Numbered from the stretch's first letter, positions 6,643-15,266 are shown. The stretch is 34,881 nucleotides of DNA from a candidate division NC10 bacterium RIFCSPLOWO2_12_FULL_66_18 (GCA_001771285.1 METI01000101.1:1-34881); one strand, 5' to 3'. Numbers and translations: made by a program. Notes: generated from the sequence alone by a model not told the origin.

Positions 6643-7893
6643 TCACGCCGGCTCGTCTCCGATCCGCGGCACGAGCCCCCCACTCCGCCGGGACTCCCCG
6701 ACGCCAGATCCCCCCTCGTCGGATCCTGCCTCGCCGACCGGCCCATTCGCAAAGGAGTCGGGGATGGCCCCATCCGATTCCACGCCGGCCGCAGCGCCGG
6801 CTCGGTTGCGCGGTTCCCCGGCCAGCCGATAGAAGCACTCCGGCGCGATCCTCACCCCCACCCGGTCACCGCGAGCGTACCCGCCCCCGTCAATCCCTCG
6901 GGGGCGAAGGCTCACGAGGCTGGCTCCTTCGCCAAGCTCGACCTCGTACCTGACGCTCGCCCCCAGGTACGCGCTGAAGCGGACCTCGCCGAACAGGGGA
7001 GCATCATCACCCGGACCACCGCGGGCGGTCAACTCCACGTACTCCGGCCGCACCATGATGGACACGGGAACGCCCGGGGCATCCCCCGTCCGCTGCGGGA
7101 TGCGCAGGTGCTGCCGGGTCCCCGCCACCTGCACAAGGCTCTCCTCCCCGTCCAGCCCCACCACCGTGCCATCCAGGCGGTTCGACGTTCCCACGAAGTC
7201 GGCCACGAAGGTCGTCGCCGGCCGCTCGTAGATCTCGGCCGGGGTCCCGAGCTGCTCCAGGCGACCCCCATTCATGACCCCGACCAGGTCCGACATCGAG
7301 AGGGCCTCTTCCTGATCGTGCGTGACGAAGATGGTCGTGATGCCGAGGGTCCGCTGCAACTGGCGCACCTCGACCTGCATGCGCTCGCGGAGCTTCCGAT
7401 CCAGGGAGCCTAACGGTTCGTCCAAAAGCAGCACCGCGGGCCGGATCACGATGGCACGGGCGAGGGCCACGCGCTGCTGCTGCCCCCCGGAGAGCTGCCG
7501 CGGGTACCGCCCGTCGAAGTTCGTGAGGTGAACGAGGGACAGAGCCTCCTCCACGCGCCGCTCCCGCTCCGGCCGGGAGATCTTGCGGGCCACCAGCCCA
7601 TATCCGACGTTTTCCGCCACGGTCAGGTGGGGGAACAACGCGTAGTTCTGGAAGACCATCCCGACGTTGCGCCGGAACGGGGGGACGTCGTTCACCATCT
7701 GATTGCGGATGTAGACCTCGCCCCGGCCGGGCCGGACGAACCCCGCCAGCATGCGCAGGAGCGTCGTCTTCCCGCACCCCGAGGGCCCCAGCAGTGACAG
7801 GAAGTTCCCCGCGTCCACGGCCAGGGAGACATTCCGGACCGCCTCCACCTCCCCGAAGGCCTTGCTCACCCCGTCCAGCCGCACGTCGTACAT
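6643..7893 (-). CDS. Spermidine/putrescine-type ABC importer ATPase (PotA-like)
   Basis: This 416-residue protein has Walker A GPSGCGKT (36-43), the Q-loop MVFQNYALFPH, signature LSGGQQQR, Walker B VLLLDEP, switch THDQEEAL and then a TOBE-type C-terminal domain (YERPATTFVADFVGTSN and beyond). The QNYALFPH and SLDRKLRE strings are typical of the PotA/FbpC group. PotA-like proteins usually end near 360-380 residues. Here about 55 extra, glycine- and serine-rich residues follow ECFYRLAGEP. ATG 7893 is chosen because the conserved MYDVRLDGVSK start fits and a GAGGGG precedes it. It is last in a four-gene importer operon. Confidence 0.92.
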   Translation of the reverse strand: MYDVRLDGVSKAFGEVEAVRNVSLAVDAGNFLSLLGPSGCGKTTLLRMLAGFVRPGRGEVYIRNQMVNDVPPFRRNVGMVFQNYALFPHLTVAENVGYGLVARKISRPERERRVEEALSLVHLTNFDGRYPRQLSGGQQQRVALARAIVIRPAVLLLDEPLGSLDRKLRERMQVEVRQLQRTLGITTIFVTHDQEEALSMSDLVGVMNGGRLEQLGTPAEIYERPATTFVADFVGTSNRLDGTVVGLDGEESLVQVAGTRQHLRIPQRTGDAPGVPVSIMVRPEYVELTARGGPGDDAPLFGEVRFSAYLGASVRYEVELGEGASLVSLRPRGIDGGGYARGDRVGVRIAPECFYRLAGEPRNRAGAAAGVESDGAIPDSFANGPVGEAGSDEGGSGVGESRRSGGLVPRIGDEPA

Positions 7894-7904
7894 CCCGGTC
7901 CCCC

Positions 7905-8699
7905 TCACCGAAACAGCGTGAGCCGATCGATACCGAAGAGCCGGTCCAGCGCCAGCATGAGGCCCACCGTGATGGCCAGGAGCATGGTGGACAGCGCCGC
8001 CAGCGCCGGATCGGTGATGTACTGCATGTACCCGTACAGCTCCATCGGGAGCGTCGCGTAGGACGGGCCCGCCAGGAATACCGAGATGATGTAGTTCTCG
8101 AAGGAGATGATGAAGGCAAAGATGGATCCGGCCAGGAGGCACGGCAGGATCAGGGGGAGGGTGACGTGGAGGAACGTCTGCAGGTGAGTCCGCCCCAAAT
8201 TCAGAGAGGCCTCCTCCAGGCAGGGGTCCTGATCGTGCAACCCCGCCGCCACCGTCCGGACCACATAGGGGACCGTGATGATGAGGTGGGCCAGGATCAG
8301 CCGCCAGAGGGAATAGGGGGCCCGGAGGGTGGTGAAGAGCCCCAGGAGGGCGATCCCGGTCACGATGTGGGGAACGACCAGAGGCGCAAGGAGCACGCCC
8401 TCCACCGCGGCCTTCCCCGGAAACCGGTGCCGGGTGATCGCCACCGCCGCCCCCACGCCGAGGACGGCGGCCCCCGCGGCCGCCGCCAGACCCACCAGGA
8501 AGCTCACCCGGAATCCCCGCACGAATCCCTCGGTGGTCACGGCCTTCGCATACCACTTGAGGGAGAAGCCCTGGGGCGGAAAGGTGAGATATCCGCCCGC
8601 GCCGACCGAGGCCGCGACGATCACGACCAGCGGGGCGAGCAGGAAGACCAGGACAGCCCAGGTCGCGATGCTCCCCAGCCGGAGGCTCCCGGTCCTCAC
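7905..8699 (-). CDS. Importer permease, PotC-like
   Basis: This 264-residue membrane protein of the spermidine/putrescine/iron permease type has about six membrane segments. Its EAA loop EEASLNLGRTHLQTFLHVTLP is a close match to the PotC group. The GTG at 8699 overlaps the TGA of the partner permease gene as GTGA; the longer frame to 8903 is shadow sequence. The ATPase gene starts 11 bases downstream. Confidence 0.92.
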   Translation of the reverse strand: MRTGSLRLGSIATWAVLVFLLAPLVVIVAASVGAGGYLTFPPQGFSLKWYAKAVTTEGFVRGFRVSFLVGLAAAAGAAVLGVGAAVAITRHRFPGKAAVEGVLLAPLVVPHIVTGIALLGLFTTLRAPYSLWRLILAHLIITVPYVVRTVAAGLHDQDPCLEEASLNLGRTHLQTFLHVTLPLILPCLLAGSIFAFIISFENYIISVFLAGPSYATLPMELYGYMQYITDPALAALSTMLLAITVGLMLALDRLFGIDRLTLFR

Positions 8700-9622
8700 G
8701 ACGGCTGTCCCTCGGCCCAAAGGCGCCGCGCGATCGCCTGGAAGCCCAGCAGGCCTCCCATGGCGACCACGAGGAGGATCAGGGCCATGGCCGACCCGAA
8801 ATTGAGATCGTACAGCTCGACGATCTGCTGGTAGATCAGGTTGGGCAACATCTGGATCGCGCCGCCCCCCAGGATCTGCGGGGTCACGAAGGCGCTGATG
8901 CACAGCGTGAACACGATGGTGCTGCCGGCCATCACGCCCGGCAGGCTCAGGGGCAGGAGGACGCGGCGGAACGTGCCGAACCGGGTGTGGCCGAGGTTCA
9001 GCGAGGCCTCCTCCAGCGCGACGTCCAGCTTCTGGAGGACGCTGGCGATGCTGAGGATCATGAAGGGGAGCAGGAAGTGGACCAGGCCGATCACCACCCC
9101 CAGCCAGTTGTACATGAGCTTGACGGGGGCATCCACCAGGCCTGTCCGCAGAAGCAGGCGGTTCAGAGGGCCCTCATTCCCCAGGATCACGACCCACCCG
9201 TAGGCCCGGATGATGGGGTCCGTCAGGAGCGGGGTCACGATGATGGCCATCATCAGCCTGCGCCGGCCCGGTGGCGCTTTGGCCAGGCTGTAGGCCACGG
9301 GATAGCCCAGCAGGGCACAGGCCGCCGTGACCAGGAGGCCGATCTCCAGGGTGACGGCCAGTTGTCCCAGATAGTAGGTGTCGGCGAGAAAGCGGACGTA
9401 GTTCCCCAGGAACCTGACGGACGATCCCGGCTGCACCGGAATCGCCCCCGGGCTCAGGCTGAGGGCCAGGAGCAACACGAGGGCGGTCCCGAACAGGAGC
9501 CCCAGCAGGAGCAGGGAGGGCGCCAGGAGCAGGTACGGAATGGCGGTTGGCGCCGTGGTCTCCCGCTCCCCCGAGGTCCCGGCTGACGCGGGCGGGTCTC
9601 CCGCGACCGTGCCGTCGACCAT
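8696..9622 (-). CDS. Importer permease, PotB-like
   Basis: This 308-residue protein has a polar N-terminal tail of about 28 residues, then about six membrane segments. The EAA loop reads EEASLNLGHTRFGTFRRV, the same type as in its partner. The pair would form the heteromeric channel of a PotBC-like importer. The start ATG has only a weak AGGT before it, ten bases after the binding-protein stop, so its translation may depend on the upstream gene. It overlaps the PotC-like gene by four bases. Confidence 0.92.
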   Translation of the reverse strand: MVDGTVAGDPPASAGTSGERETTAPTAIPYLLLAPSLLLLGLLFGTALVLLLALSLSPGAIPVQPGSSVRFLGNYVRFLADTYYLGQLAVTLEIGLLVTAACALLGYPVAYSLAKAPPGRRRLMMAIIVTPLLTDPIIRAYGWVVILGNEGPLNRLLLRTGLVDAPVKLMYNWLGVVIGLVHFLLPFMILSIASVLQKLDVALEEASLNLGHTRFGTFRRVLLPLSLPGVMAGSTIVFTLCISAFVTPQILGGGAIQMLPNLIYQQIVELYDLNFGSAMALILLVVAMGGLLGFQAIARRLWAEGQPS

Positions 9623-9632
9623 GACGGCGGAC

Positions 9633-10712
9633 CTACTTGGTGATCATCGGCACGACTTCCCGGTTCCACCTCTCTGTCCAGGCGGGGAGCTGGGAGTTGG
9701 CGTACCGGTCATCCTGCAGGTAGAGGCGGCCGATCTGCTCTCCCGCCGGAACCTTCTGCTGGAGGTCCGGGGGGAGGACGGCCTTGCGGTTCGTCGGCCC
9801 CACCGTCAGATCCTTGGCGTGTTCCACCTGCACGGCCGGATCCAGGGCGAAATTGATGAAGAGGGCCGCCAGCTGCTCTTTCCCGCCCTTCACGATGGAC
9901 ATGTTGTCGAACATCCCGAAGGCCCCCTCCTTTGGCAGGACGAAGCGGATGGGCATCCCGCTTTTCTGCAGGGCGTAGGCCGCCGGGCCGAGCTGGGGGG
10001 CGATCCACACCTCGCCCTGCTGGAAGAGCTGCGCCACCTGGGAGGCGGATTCGAAGATCTTGATCTTGCGGAGTTCCTTCAGCTTGTTGAAGCCCAGATC
10101 CGGGGACTTCTCGTTTCCCCCCATCAGGAAGGCCGCGGTGGTGACCATCTTCCCCGTGCCCCACTGGATCCCCGTCACGCCCACGTGGCCCTCGAAGTCC
10201 TTGTCCCAGAGCGCGGCCCACGAGTCCACGGGCTTCTTGATCTTCTGCTCGTTGTACATGATCCCCTGGGCCGAGACCCGGGTCGCCACGAACGCCTGGC
10301 CGGGCGCCACGGCCTGCGGGTACACGTCCGCCAGGTTCGGGATGCTCGCCGCGTAGTTCGACAGCGGGACCGTCAGGCCCTCCTGGGCCGCCCACTGGGA
10401 TGCCCCGTAGTCCACGAACAGGATGTCGATCTGCGGGTTGTGCCGCTGCGCCCGGACCTTGGCCAGGTTCTCGTAGGACTTGCCCACATCGAACTTGACC
10501 GTGACCCCGTACTTCTTCTCGAATGGCGCCGCCACGTTGCGCCGCAGGCTCTCCCCCCACGGGCCACCCCAGTCCGTGATCACCAGGGTCTGCCCGGCGA
10601 AGCTCTGCTGGGCCGCCGCAGGGCGCACCAGGAGCGCTCCCCCCGCCAGAAGCGCCACGAGCAGGAGACAGGACACCGAAATGGAAATGCACGCGATGCC
10701 TTTGCGACTCAT
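9633..10712 (-). CDS. Spermidine/putrescine-type substrate-binding protein (PotD-like)
   Basis: This 359-residue periplasmic protein has a signal peptide (about 35 residues, hydrophobic LLLVALLAGGALL ending AAAQQ). It continues LVITDWGGPWGESLRR and KYGVTVKFDVGKSYENLAKV, typical of family 1/PotD-like extracellular solute-binding proteins. The ATG at 10712 follows GGGAGGGGAACG. It is the first gene of its importer operon (binding protein, permease, permease, ATPase). Family members bind polyamines, iron, thiamine or opines, and the ligand is not readable here. Confidence 0.92.
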   Translation of the reverse strand: MSRKGIACISISVSCLLLVALLAGGALLVRPAAAQQSFAGQTLVITDWGGPWGESLRRNVAAPFEKKYGVTVKFDVGKSYENLAKVRAQRHNPQIDILFVDYGASQWAAQEGLTVPLSNYAASIPNLADVYPQAVAPGQAFVATRVSAQGIMYNEQKIKKPVDSWAALWDKDFEGHVGVTGIQWGTGKMVTTAAFLMGGNEKSPDLGFNKLKELRKIKIFESASQVAQLFQQGEVWIAPQLGPAAYALQKSGMPIRFVLPKEGAFGMFDNMSIVKGGKEQLAALFINFALDPAVQVEHAKDLTVGPTNRKAVLPPDLQQKVPAGEQIGRLYLQDDRYANSQLPAWTERWNREVVPMITK

Positions 10713-10724
10713 CGTTCCCCTCCC

Positions 10725-10743
10725 CCGGTCCCTCGCGGACCGG
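10725..10743 (-). promoter_or_regulatory. Hairpin directly abutting the ribosome site of the PotD-like gene
   Basis: CCGGTCC (10725-10731) and GGACCGG (10737-10743) form a perfect 7-bp stem with a five-base loop. In the transcript the stem ends exactly where GGGAGGGG, the ribosome site of the gene starting at 10712, begins. It may end transcription of the low-GC block (no T-run, so weakly), or affect translation of the binding protein. Confidence 0.35.
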
Positions 10744-10785
10744 TAGTTGCCAGATCAGCCTCTCGACACTTCCCGGCCACGAACC

Positions 10786-11790
10786 TTAATACAGCGACCG
10801 ATACCGGTCCCGCAACAGCTCGTTCAGATTGACGTCGGTTTGCAGCCCGCCGTATTCCCGCAGAAGCCGTACGAGCGTTTCCCATTTCGGTTGGTCAAGC
10901 GCTCCCAGGCCGCGCTGCTGCGTCGCAGAACTCGTTACCGATCCCATGTACGAGCGCCACTTCGCCATCTCGATGTTCGTTTTCAACTCCGGCACCGACT
11001 TCACAAGAATGCCGACCGCCTCCTCCGGATTCTTGAGGGCGTATTCGATCCCGGCAACGGTGGCGGCCGTAAAGGCGCGCACGATCTGCGGCTTCGTCCG
11101 GATCAAGTCCTCGTTGGTGACAAGCGAGTTTCCCGGAGTGTCGAATCCGAGCTCCTGCATCCGCCACGTGCGAAACTTGAGCTCGGGATGCTCGATCTTC
11201 CAGGCCGTCAATTCATTGCTGTAGATCGACACTTCCGCATCGATATTGCCTGCGAGCACGAGCGGCAGGTCCGTTCCGGAGCGCACCGTCACCGGCTTGA
11301 CGTCATCTAATGACATATTGTGTTTCTTGAGCAACGCCTGAAGGAAGATCGTCGTCGTGCTGCCGGTAAAGAGGCCGACATTCCTGCCTTTGAGATCCTC
11401 GATTTTCTGGATGCCGGATTTTTCGGTGGCGAACAAGGCCGCCCCGTTGTCTTGCTGGAAACTGGCAACGGCCACGACCGGCACGCCCTTCGCGCGTGCT
11501 GTCACGACGGCTGCCGCGTCCGCGACCCCGAATTCTTCCTGTCCGCTTCCGACCGTCATGGCGGCGAAGGAGGAACCCCGTCCCGGCCTGATATCGACGT
11601 TCAAGCCGTTGCGCTCGTAGAAGCCCTTGGCCTTCGCCACATAGATCGGGATATGGACGGCGAAGGGAGTGAACGAGAGCCTCACCGCAACATTTTCCGC
11701 AGCCTGCCCCGCTGCAGGGGAGTTCATGAACGCGGCCGCAACGAGTGCTGTGGCGCCGGACCGGATGATACACTTCCAGAAACTCATCAT
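10786..11790 (-). CDS. NMT1-like substrate-binding protein of the low-GC block
   Basis: This 334-residue periplasmic-binding protein has a signal peptide (about 30 residues ending AAGQAAE). The family opening is VRLSFTPFAVHIPIYVAKAK, then GFYERNGLNVDI. FGVADAAAVVTARAKGVPV and TPGNSLVTNEDLI are typical of NMT1/SsuA-like ligand-binding lobes. ATG 11790 and ATG 11787 are adjacent; GGGGGGAG precedes both, and the second would have the more standard spacing. It is separated from its permease and ATPase genes by a 306-base gap holding the aldehyde dehydrogenase remnant, an unusual interruption. An aromatic acid is a plausible ligand given the UbiD neighbour, which is inference. Confidence 0.88.
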   Translation of the reverse strand: MMSFWKCIIRSGATALVAAAFMNSPAAGQAAENVAVRLSFTPFAVHIPIYVAKAKGFYERNGLNVDIRPGRGSSFAAMTVGSGQEEFGVADAAAVVTARAKGVPVVAVASFQQDNGAALFATEKSGIQKIEDLKGRNVGLFTGSTTTIFLQALLKKHNMSLDDVKPVTVRSGTDLPLVLAGNIDAEVSIYSNELTAWKIEHPELKFRTWRMQELGFDTPGNSLVTNEDLIRTKPQIVRAFTAATVAGIEYALKNPEEAVGILVKSVPELKTNIEMAKWRSYMGSVTSSATQQRGLGALDQPKWETLVRLLREYGGLQTDVNLNELLRDRYRSLY

Positions 11791-11861
11791 CGTGCTCCCC
11801 CCTTTGGTCCTGCATCTCTTCGGGACGTGCAACTCGCCTTCCTCGCACGCATGCGAATGCG

Positions 11862-12014
11862 CTAGAGATCTGCCTGTGAGACGAACGTGCTCACGAGATA
11901 GGCTTCCGGCCCTTCGGAGCCGCCCTCGAATCCGGAGCCGGAGTCCCTGATGCCGCCGAACGGTGTCTCCGATAGGGCAAGGCCGAGATGGGTGATCGAC
12001 ACCATCCCGCTCCC
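11862..12014 (-). pseudogene. C-terminal remnant of an aldehyde dehydrogenase
   Basis: About 50 residues in one frame, from GSGMVSITHLGLALSETPFGG through IRDSGSGFEGGSEGPEAYL to a stop, read like the very end of NAD(P)-dependent succinate-semialdehyde-type aldehyde dehydrogenases (GMV-IN, PFGG-KDSG-G-EGG, then a short tail). The catalytic Cys and cofactor domains are absent: upstream the same frame becomes unrelated, and the permease stop lies at 12097. The fragment shares strand and low GC with the block, so a dehydrogenase gene was probably deleted here, leaving its 3' end. The recognition is from memory of the family. Confidence 0.7.
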
Positions 12015-12096
12015 GCAATCGGCGCCGAAGGCCGCCGCAGTCTTGACCGGCCGCGGTCGAGACGAGCGCACGACGCTCGCACCGCTATGTGCAGCC

Positions 12097-12882
12097 TCAC
12101 GATCGCTCCTGTGCGGGAATGAGATAGGCAAAACGGCGCCGGAGCATCAGCGTCTCAACTACGGAGACCAGGCAGAACATCGCAAGGCTCAAAGTGGCCA
12201 GCACCACCACCGCCACGAAAATCAGCGGCGTGTCCACCTGGCTGACGGCGATGAGAATGAGGAATCCGAGGCCGGAATCGGCTTGCACGAATTCAGCAAC
12301 CACCGCGCCGATGATCGAGAGCGGAATGGCAACCTTCAAGCCCGCGAAGATGTACGGCACGGCGTTGGGCAGTCGCACCTTGGTCAGGATCTGCCAGCGC
12401 CCGGCCGCCAGCGTGTGCAACAGCGCTTTCACGTGGAAATCGATGGTCGACAGTCCCCGCTCGGTATTCACGATCATCGGAAAGAACGAGATGACAATCG
12501 CGATCACGATACGTGACGTCATCCCGGTGCCGAACCAGATCACGAAGATCGGCGCGAGAGCGAGCTTCGGGATACTCTGGTCGATCAACAGCAACGGCAT
12601 GATCACGCGTTCAAGAATGCGCGAATGCACCATGATCGTCGCCAGAATCATCGCAAGGACGGAGCCGATCGTCAGCCCGCTAATGGCACCCGTGCCGGTG
12701 GCCACGACGTGCTTTCCGAGCAAGTGTTTGTTCTCAAGAAAGGAGAGCCACACGCGGTAAGGCGACGGGAGCAGCCAGTGCGGCAGGTGGAAGGCGATCA
12801 CCAGCAGTTGCCACACGGCAACAAAGCCAACGATCGTCAGGACCGTCGAAAGGTGCTGGCGTATGGCGTGCCAAAGAGCCAT
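12097..12882 (-). CDS. ABC importer permease, TauC/SsuC-like, low-GC block
   Basis: This 261-residue membrane protein has about six membrane segments. The loop LAAGRWQILTKVRLPNAVPY and the LIDQSIPKLALAPIFVIWFG segment are typical of the nitrate/sulfonate/taurine permease group. The ATG at 12882 shares its A with the ATPase stop (TGATG), so translation is coupled. It resembles the permease at 3060 in type but differs clearly in sequence and base composition, so it is not a recent local duplicate. Confidence 0.92.
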   Translation of the reverse strand: MALWHAIRQHLSTVLTIVGFVAVWQLLVIAFHLPHWLLPSPYRVWLSFLENKHLLGKHVVATGTGAISGLTIGSVLAMILATIMVHSRILERVIMPLLLIDQSIPKLALAPIFVIWFGTGMTSRIVIAIVISFFPMIVNTERGLSTIDFHVKALLHTLAAGRWQILTKVRLPNAVPYIFAGLKVAIPLSIIGAVVAEFVQADSGLGFLILIAVSQVDTPLIFVAVVVLATLSLAMFCLVSVVETLMLRRRFAYLIPAQERS

Positions 12883-13718
12883 CAGTCGTATTCCAAGAAT
12901 TCGCGCAGTTGGCGCGCCGTGGCGGTGAAGGCAGGTTCGTCCCGCATGGCCAACGTTCGCGGCCGCGGCAAATGATTGTCGATCACAGCGCGAATGCGTC
13001 CTGGCCTCGGCGTCATAACGACGACGCGGTCTGACAGGAAAACCGCCTCAGTGATGCTGTGCGTGATGAAGACCACGGTCTTTTTTCGCTGCTCCCAGAT
13101 GTTGAGGAGCTCGATCGTCATCTTGTCGCGCGTAATTGCGTCGAGCGCCCCGAACGGCTCGTCCATCAACAGAATCTGCGGATCGAAAGACAATGCCCGC
13201 GCAATGCCGAGGCGCTGGCGCATGCCGCCGGAGAGCTCATGGGGAAAGCGGTTTTCGAATCCATCGAGCTTCACCAGCTTGAGTGCCTGGGCAATTTGAT
13301 CCCGGCATTGATCCTCGGGAATTTTCATCACCTCGAACGGCAGCGCCACGTTCTCTTCGACGGTACGCCAGGGCAAGAGAACCGCGTCCTGGAACACCAA
13401 GCCCACCTGCCGCGCGAGGCGCGCGCGCGAGGGCGGCATACCACCAATCCTGATCGAGCCAGCCGAAGGTGCTTCAAGTTCCGCAATTAATCCCAGCAGC
13501 GTCGATTTCCCGCAGCCGCTCGGCCCGATGATCGAGAGGAATTCCTGCGGATATACGTCGAAGGAAACGCGATCGAGCGCGACAATTTCACCGAGTGCCG
13601 ACACAAAGCGCTTGCTGATATTGTTGATTTCAATGGCAGCCGTCGGCCCCGCCGGGGCGGAATGGGCCTCACAGTCTAGGGCCAGCATCTTCGCCATCGC
13701 GGCTAATCCCGGGTCCAT
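12882..13718 (-). CDS. ABC importer ATPase, TauB/SsuB-like, low-GC block
   Basis: This 278-residue nucleotide-binding subunit shows Walker A GPSGCGKS, the Q-loop LVFQDAVLLPWRTV, signature LSGGMRQR, Walker B ILLMDEP and switch FITHS. The open frame extends to 13892, overlapping the UbiD gene. ATG 13718 lies 79 bases after the UbiD stop and gives a normal family length; a start at 13697 is also possible, and the ribosome site is weak in both cases. It precedes and overlaps the permease gene. Confidence 0.9.
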   Translation of the reverse strand: MDPGLAAMAKMLALDCEAHSAPAGPTAAIEINNISKRFVSALGEIVALDRVSFDVYPQEFLSIIGPSGCGKSTLLGLIAELEAPSAGSIRIGGMPPSRARLARQVGLVFQDAVLLPWRTVEENVALPFEVMKIPEDQCRDQIAQALKLVKLDGFENRFPHELSGGMRQRLGIARALSFDPQILLMDEPFGALDAITRDKMTIELLNIWEQRKKTVVFITHSITEAVFLSDRVVVMTPRPGRIRAVIDNHLPRPRTLAMRDEPAFTATARQLREFLEYD

Positions 13719-13797
13719 GATCTCACATGGCAATCGTGGTCCGTCGCTGGGGACAATCTCCCGCCATACCCGGAGCACCTGTGAAGTGTTCTTCTCA

Positions 13798-15147
13798 TCA
13801 TTGAGCCGCGACAGAGCGTTTCGGCCTGACGTAATCCTGCCAGCGCACTTCCTCGATGCCCGGCGTCCTTTTGCGCTCAAAATCGACCGCATGCGCGAGC
13901 GGCTTGGTGGCGTCGATGCCGAGCCGGCCCCAGTGAATCTGATGCGGATCGCGCATGAAGGACGGGACGCCCGGAATCTGGAATATTCCGCGGTCAGGAC
14001 GGCACCGCGTCCCCATCGCCCACAGGATGTCGTACCAATCGTGGATGTTCACGTCCTCGTCCACGACGACGCAAAAGAGCACGTGGTTGAGCTCTGCGCC
14101 GAAGGCCGTCAGGATGGCCTTTTGCGCCTGTCCTTCGAACTGCTTTCTGATCTGAAGCACGCAATACTGCATATAGGGGAAGCAGGATACGTCGAGGATT
14201 GACGGAACCCATGTACGCACGTTGGTGTAAATGGTGCCCGCCATCGGCAGAGCGAGCATCACCTGCTCTTCGACCGAACCCGCACTGATCGAGTAATACA
14301 TTGCGCCTTTGCGTGCGTACACGTGCTGGATATCGAAGACGTGATTGTTGGTGATTGGCACGTAGTAATCCATCCATTCGCCGAACGGCCCCTCCGGGCG
14401 CCGCTCCCCCGCGAGGATCACGCCCTCCAGCAAGATCTCCGTCGCGGCGGGCACCGGCACGCCGAGCCGCGGTGAGGGAACGAGGGGGAGGCGTTTGCCC
14501 GCGATGCGCGCGGCGAGATCGTACTCGGTGCGATCGGGCCCGACCGTCGTGCCGGCGGCAAGCATGAGCGCCGGCGCCATGCCAATCGCAATCGCGACTG
14601 GAAGTCCCTCCCCTCGCGCCTCGGCGCGCTGATGAATGCGATAGAGATCCCCCGATGTACTCAGCCGGCCGCGCAATTCATTGCCGCCGATGATTTGCAT
14701 GCGGTGATAGGACAGATTGACCACTTCGTTATCCGGATCTTTTGCGATGACGACGCCAGCCGTGATGTAAGGGCCGGCATCCTTCTCGCAGTAGACGATT
14801 TGCGGCAGATCGAGCAGCGAGATTTCCTCCCAGGCGCTTGATTCGGGGGGAAAGTGCTGATCGGTGTCGCGTTGGTCGGGCCGCGTCAGCTCCGACCAGC
14901 GGGCAGCCGCGCGCCCGATCTCGACGCCGAGCAATCCGCTTACAATCGAGTAATTGCCCAGCGTGTTGCTCAGAACCGGGAAGCGCGAGCCGCCCACGCG
15001 CTCGAACAGAACCGGTAAGTTCGGTCCGGCCTGGATCTTCCTGATGACGGCATTGAGCTCGAAACGCGGATCGACCTCGCGCTCAACCACAAGAAGCTTC
15101 CCCTGATCCTTCAGGTGCGAAACGAACTGCGGCAGGCTGGTAAACAC
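13798..15147 (-). CDS. UbiD-family prenylated-FMN-dependent decarboxylase
   Basis: This 449-residue enzyme belongs to the UbiD/Fdc1 family, which (de)carboxylates aromatic and unsaturated acids using prenylated FMN. The family Asn and Arg appear in VNLSYHRMQ (N144, R149, matching the N168/R173 spacing of Fdc1). The catalytic glutamates appear in PEGPFGEW (E252, E257, matching the E277/E282 spacing). The start is GTG, preceded by AGGGGAG at normal spacing. No UbiX prenyltransferase is in the window. It is first in a co-oriented low-GC set with an NMT1-like importer, so uptake followed by decarboxylation of an aromatic acid is likely. UbiD itself is less likely because of that context. Confidence 0.9.
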   Translation of the reverse strand: MFTSLPQFVSHLKDQGKLLVVEREVDPRFELNAVIRKIQAGPNLPVLFERVGGSRFPVLSNTLGNYSIVSGLLGVEIGRAAARWSELTRPDQRDTDQHFPPESSAWEEISLLDLPQIVYCEKDAGPYITAGVVIAKDPDNEVVNLSYHRMQIIGGNELRGRLSTSGDLYRIHQRAEARGEGLPVAIAIGMAPALMLAAGTTVGPDRTEYDLAARIAGKRLPLVPSPRLGVPVPAATEILLEGVILAGERRPEGPFGEWMDYYVPITNNHVFDIQHVYARKGAMYYSISAGSVEEQVMLALPMAGTIYTNVRTWVPSILDVSCFPYMQYCVLQIRKQFEGQAQKAILTAFGAELNHVLFCVVVDEDVNIHDWYDILWAMGTRCRPDRGIFQIPGVPSFMRDPHQIHWGRLGIDATKPLAHAVDFERKRTPGIEEVRWQDYVRPKRSVAAQ

Positions 15148-15226
15148 GAGATCTCCCCTAGACTGCGAAGGGCTTCGATATTTTGAGTCGTCGCAAGAAA
15201 CCGACCAGCGAGCCGATTACCACCGG

Positions 15227-15266
15227 CCCGGATCTCGCGATCAGCCACAGCCTTCCCGAGATCGGG
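15227..15266 (-). promoter_or_regulatory. Inverted repeat upstream of the UbiD-family gene
   Basis: CCCGGATCTCG (15227-15237) faces CGAGATCGGG (15257-15266): a 10-bp inverted repeat with one bulged base and a 19-base spacer, about 80 bases before the GTG at 15147. It could be an operator or an RNA hairpin. A smaller dyad CGAAG-GG-CTTCG lies at 15166-15177. No convincing -35/-10 pair is visible. Confidence 0.4.

Noticed and set aside
3839-7413. Plus-strand open frames of 644 and 570 codons over the importer and CE4 genes
   Set aside because: Both are composition shadows of recognised minus-strand genes and show no domain.
10753-15246. GATCAGCC at 10753-10760 and 15239-15246 as target duplication of the low-GC block
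   Set aside because: An eight-base match found by looking over two long border regions is easily chance, and there is no recombinase or inverted end.
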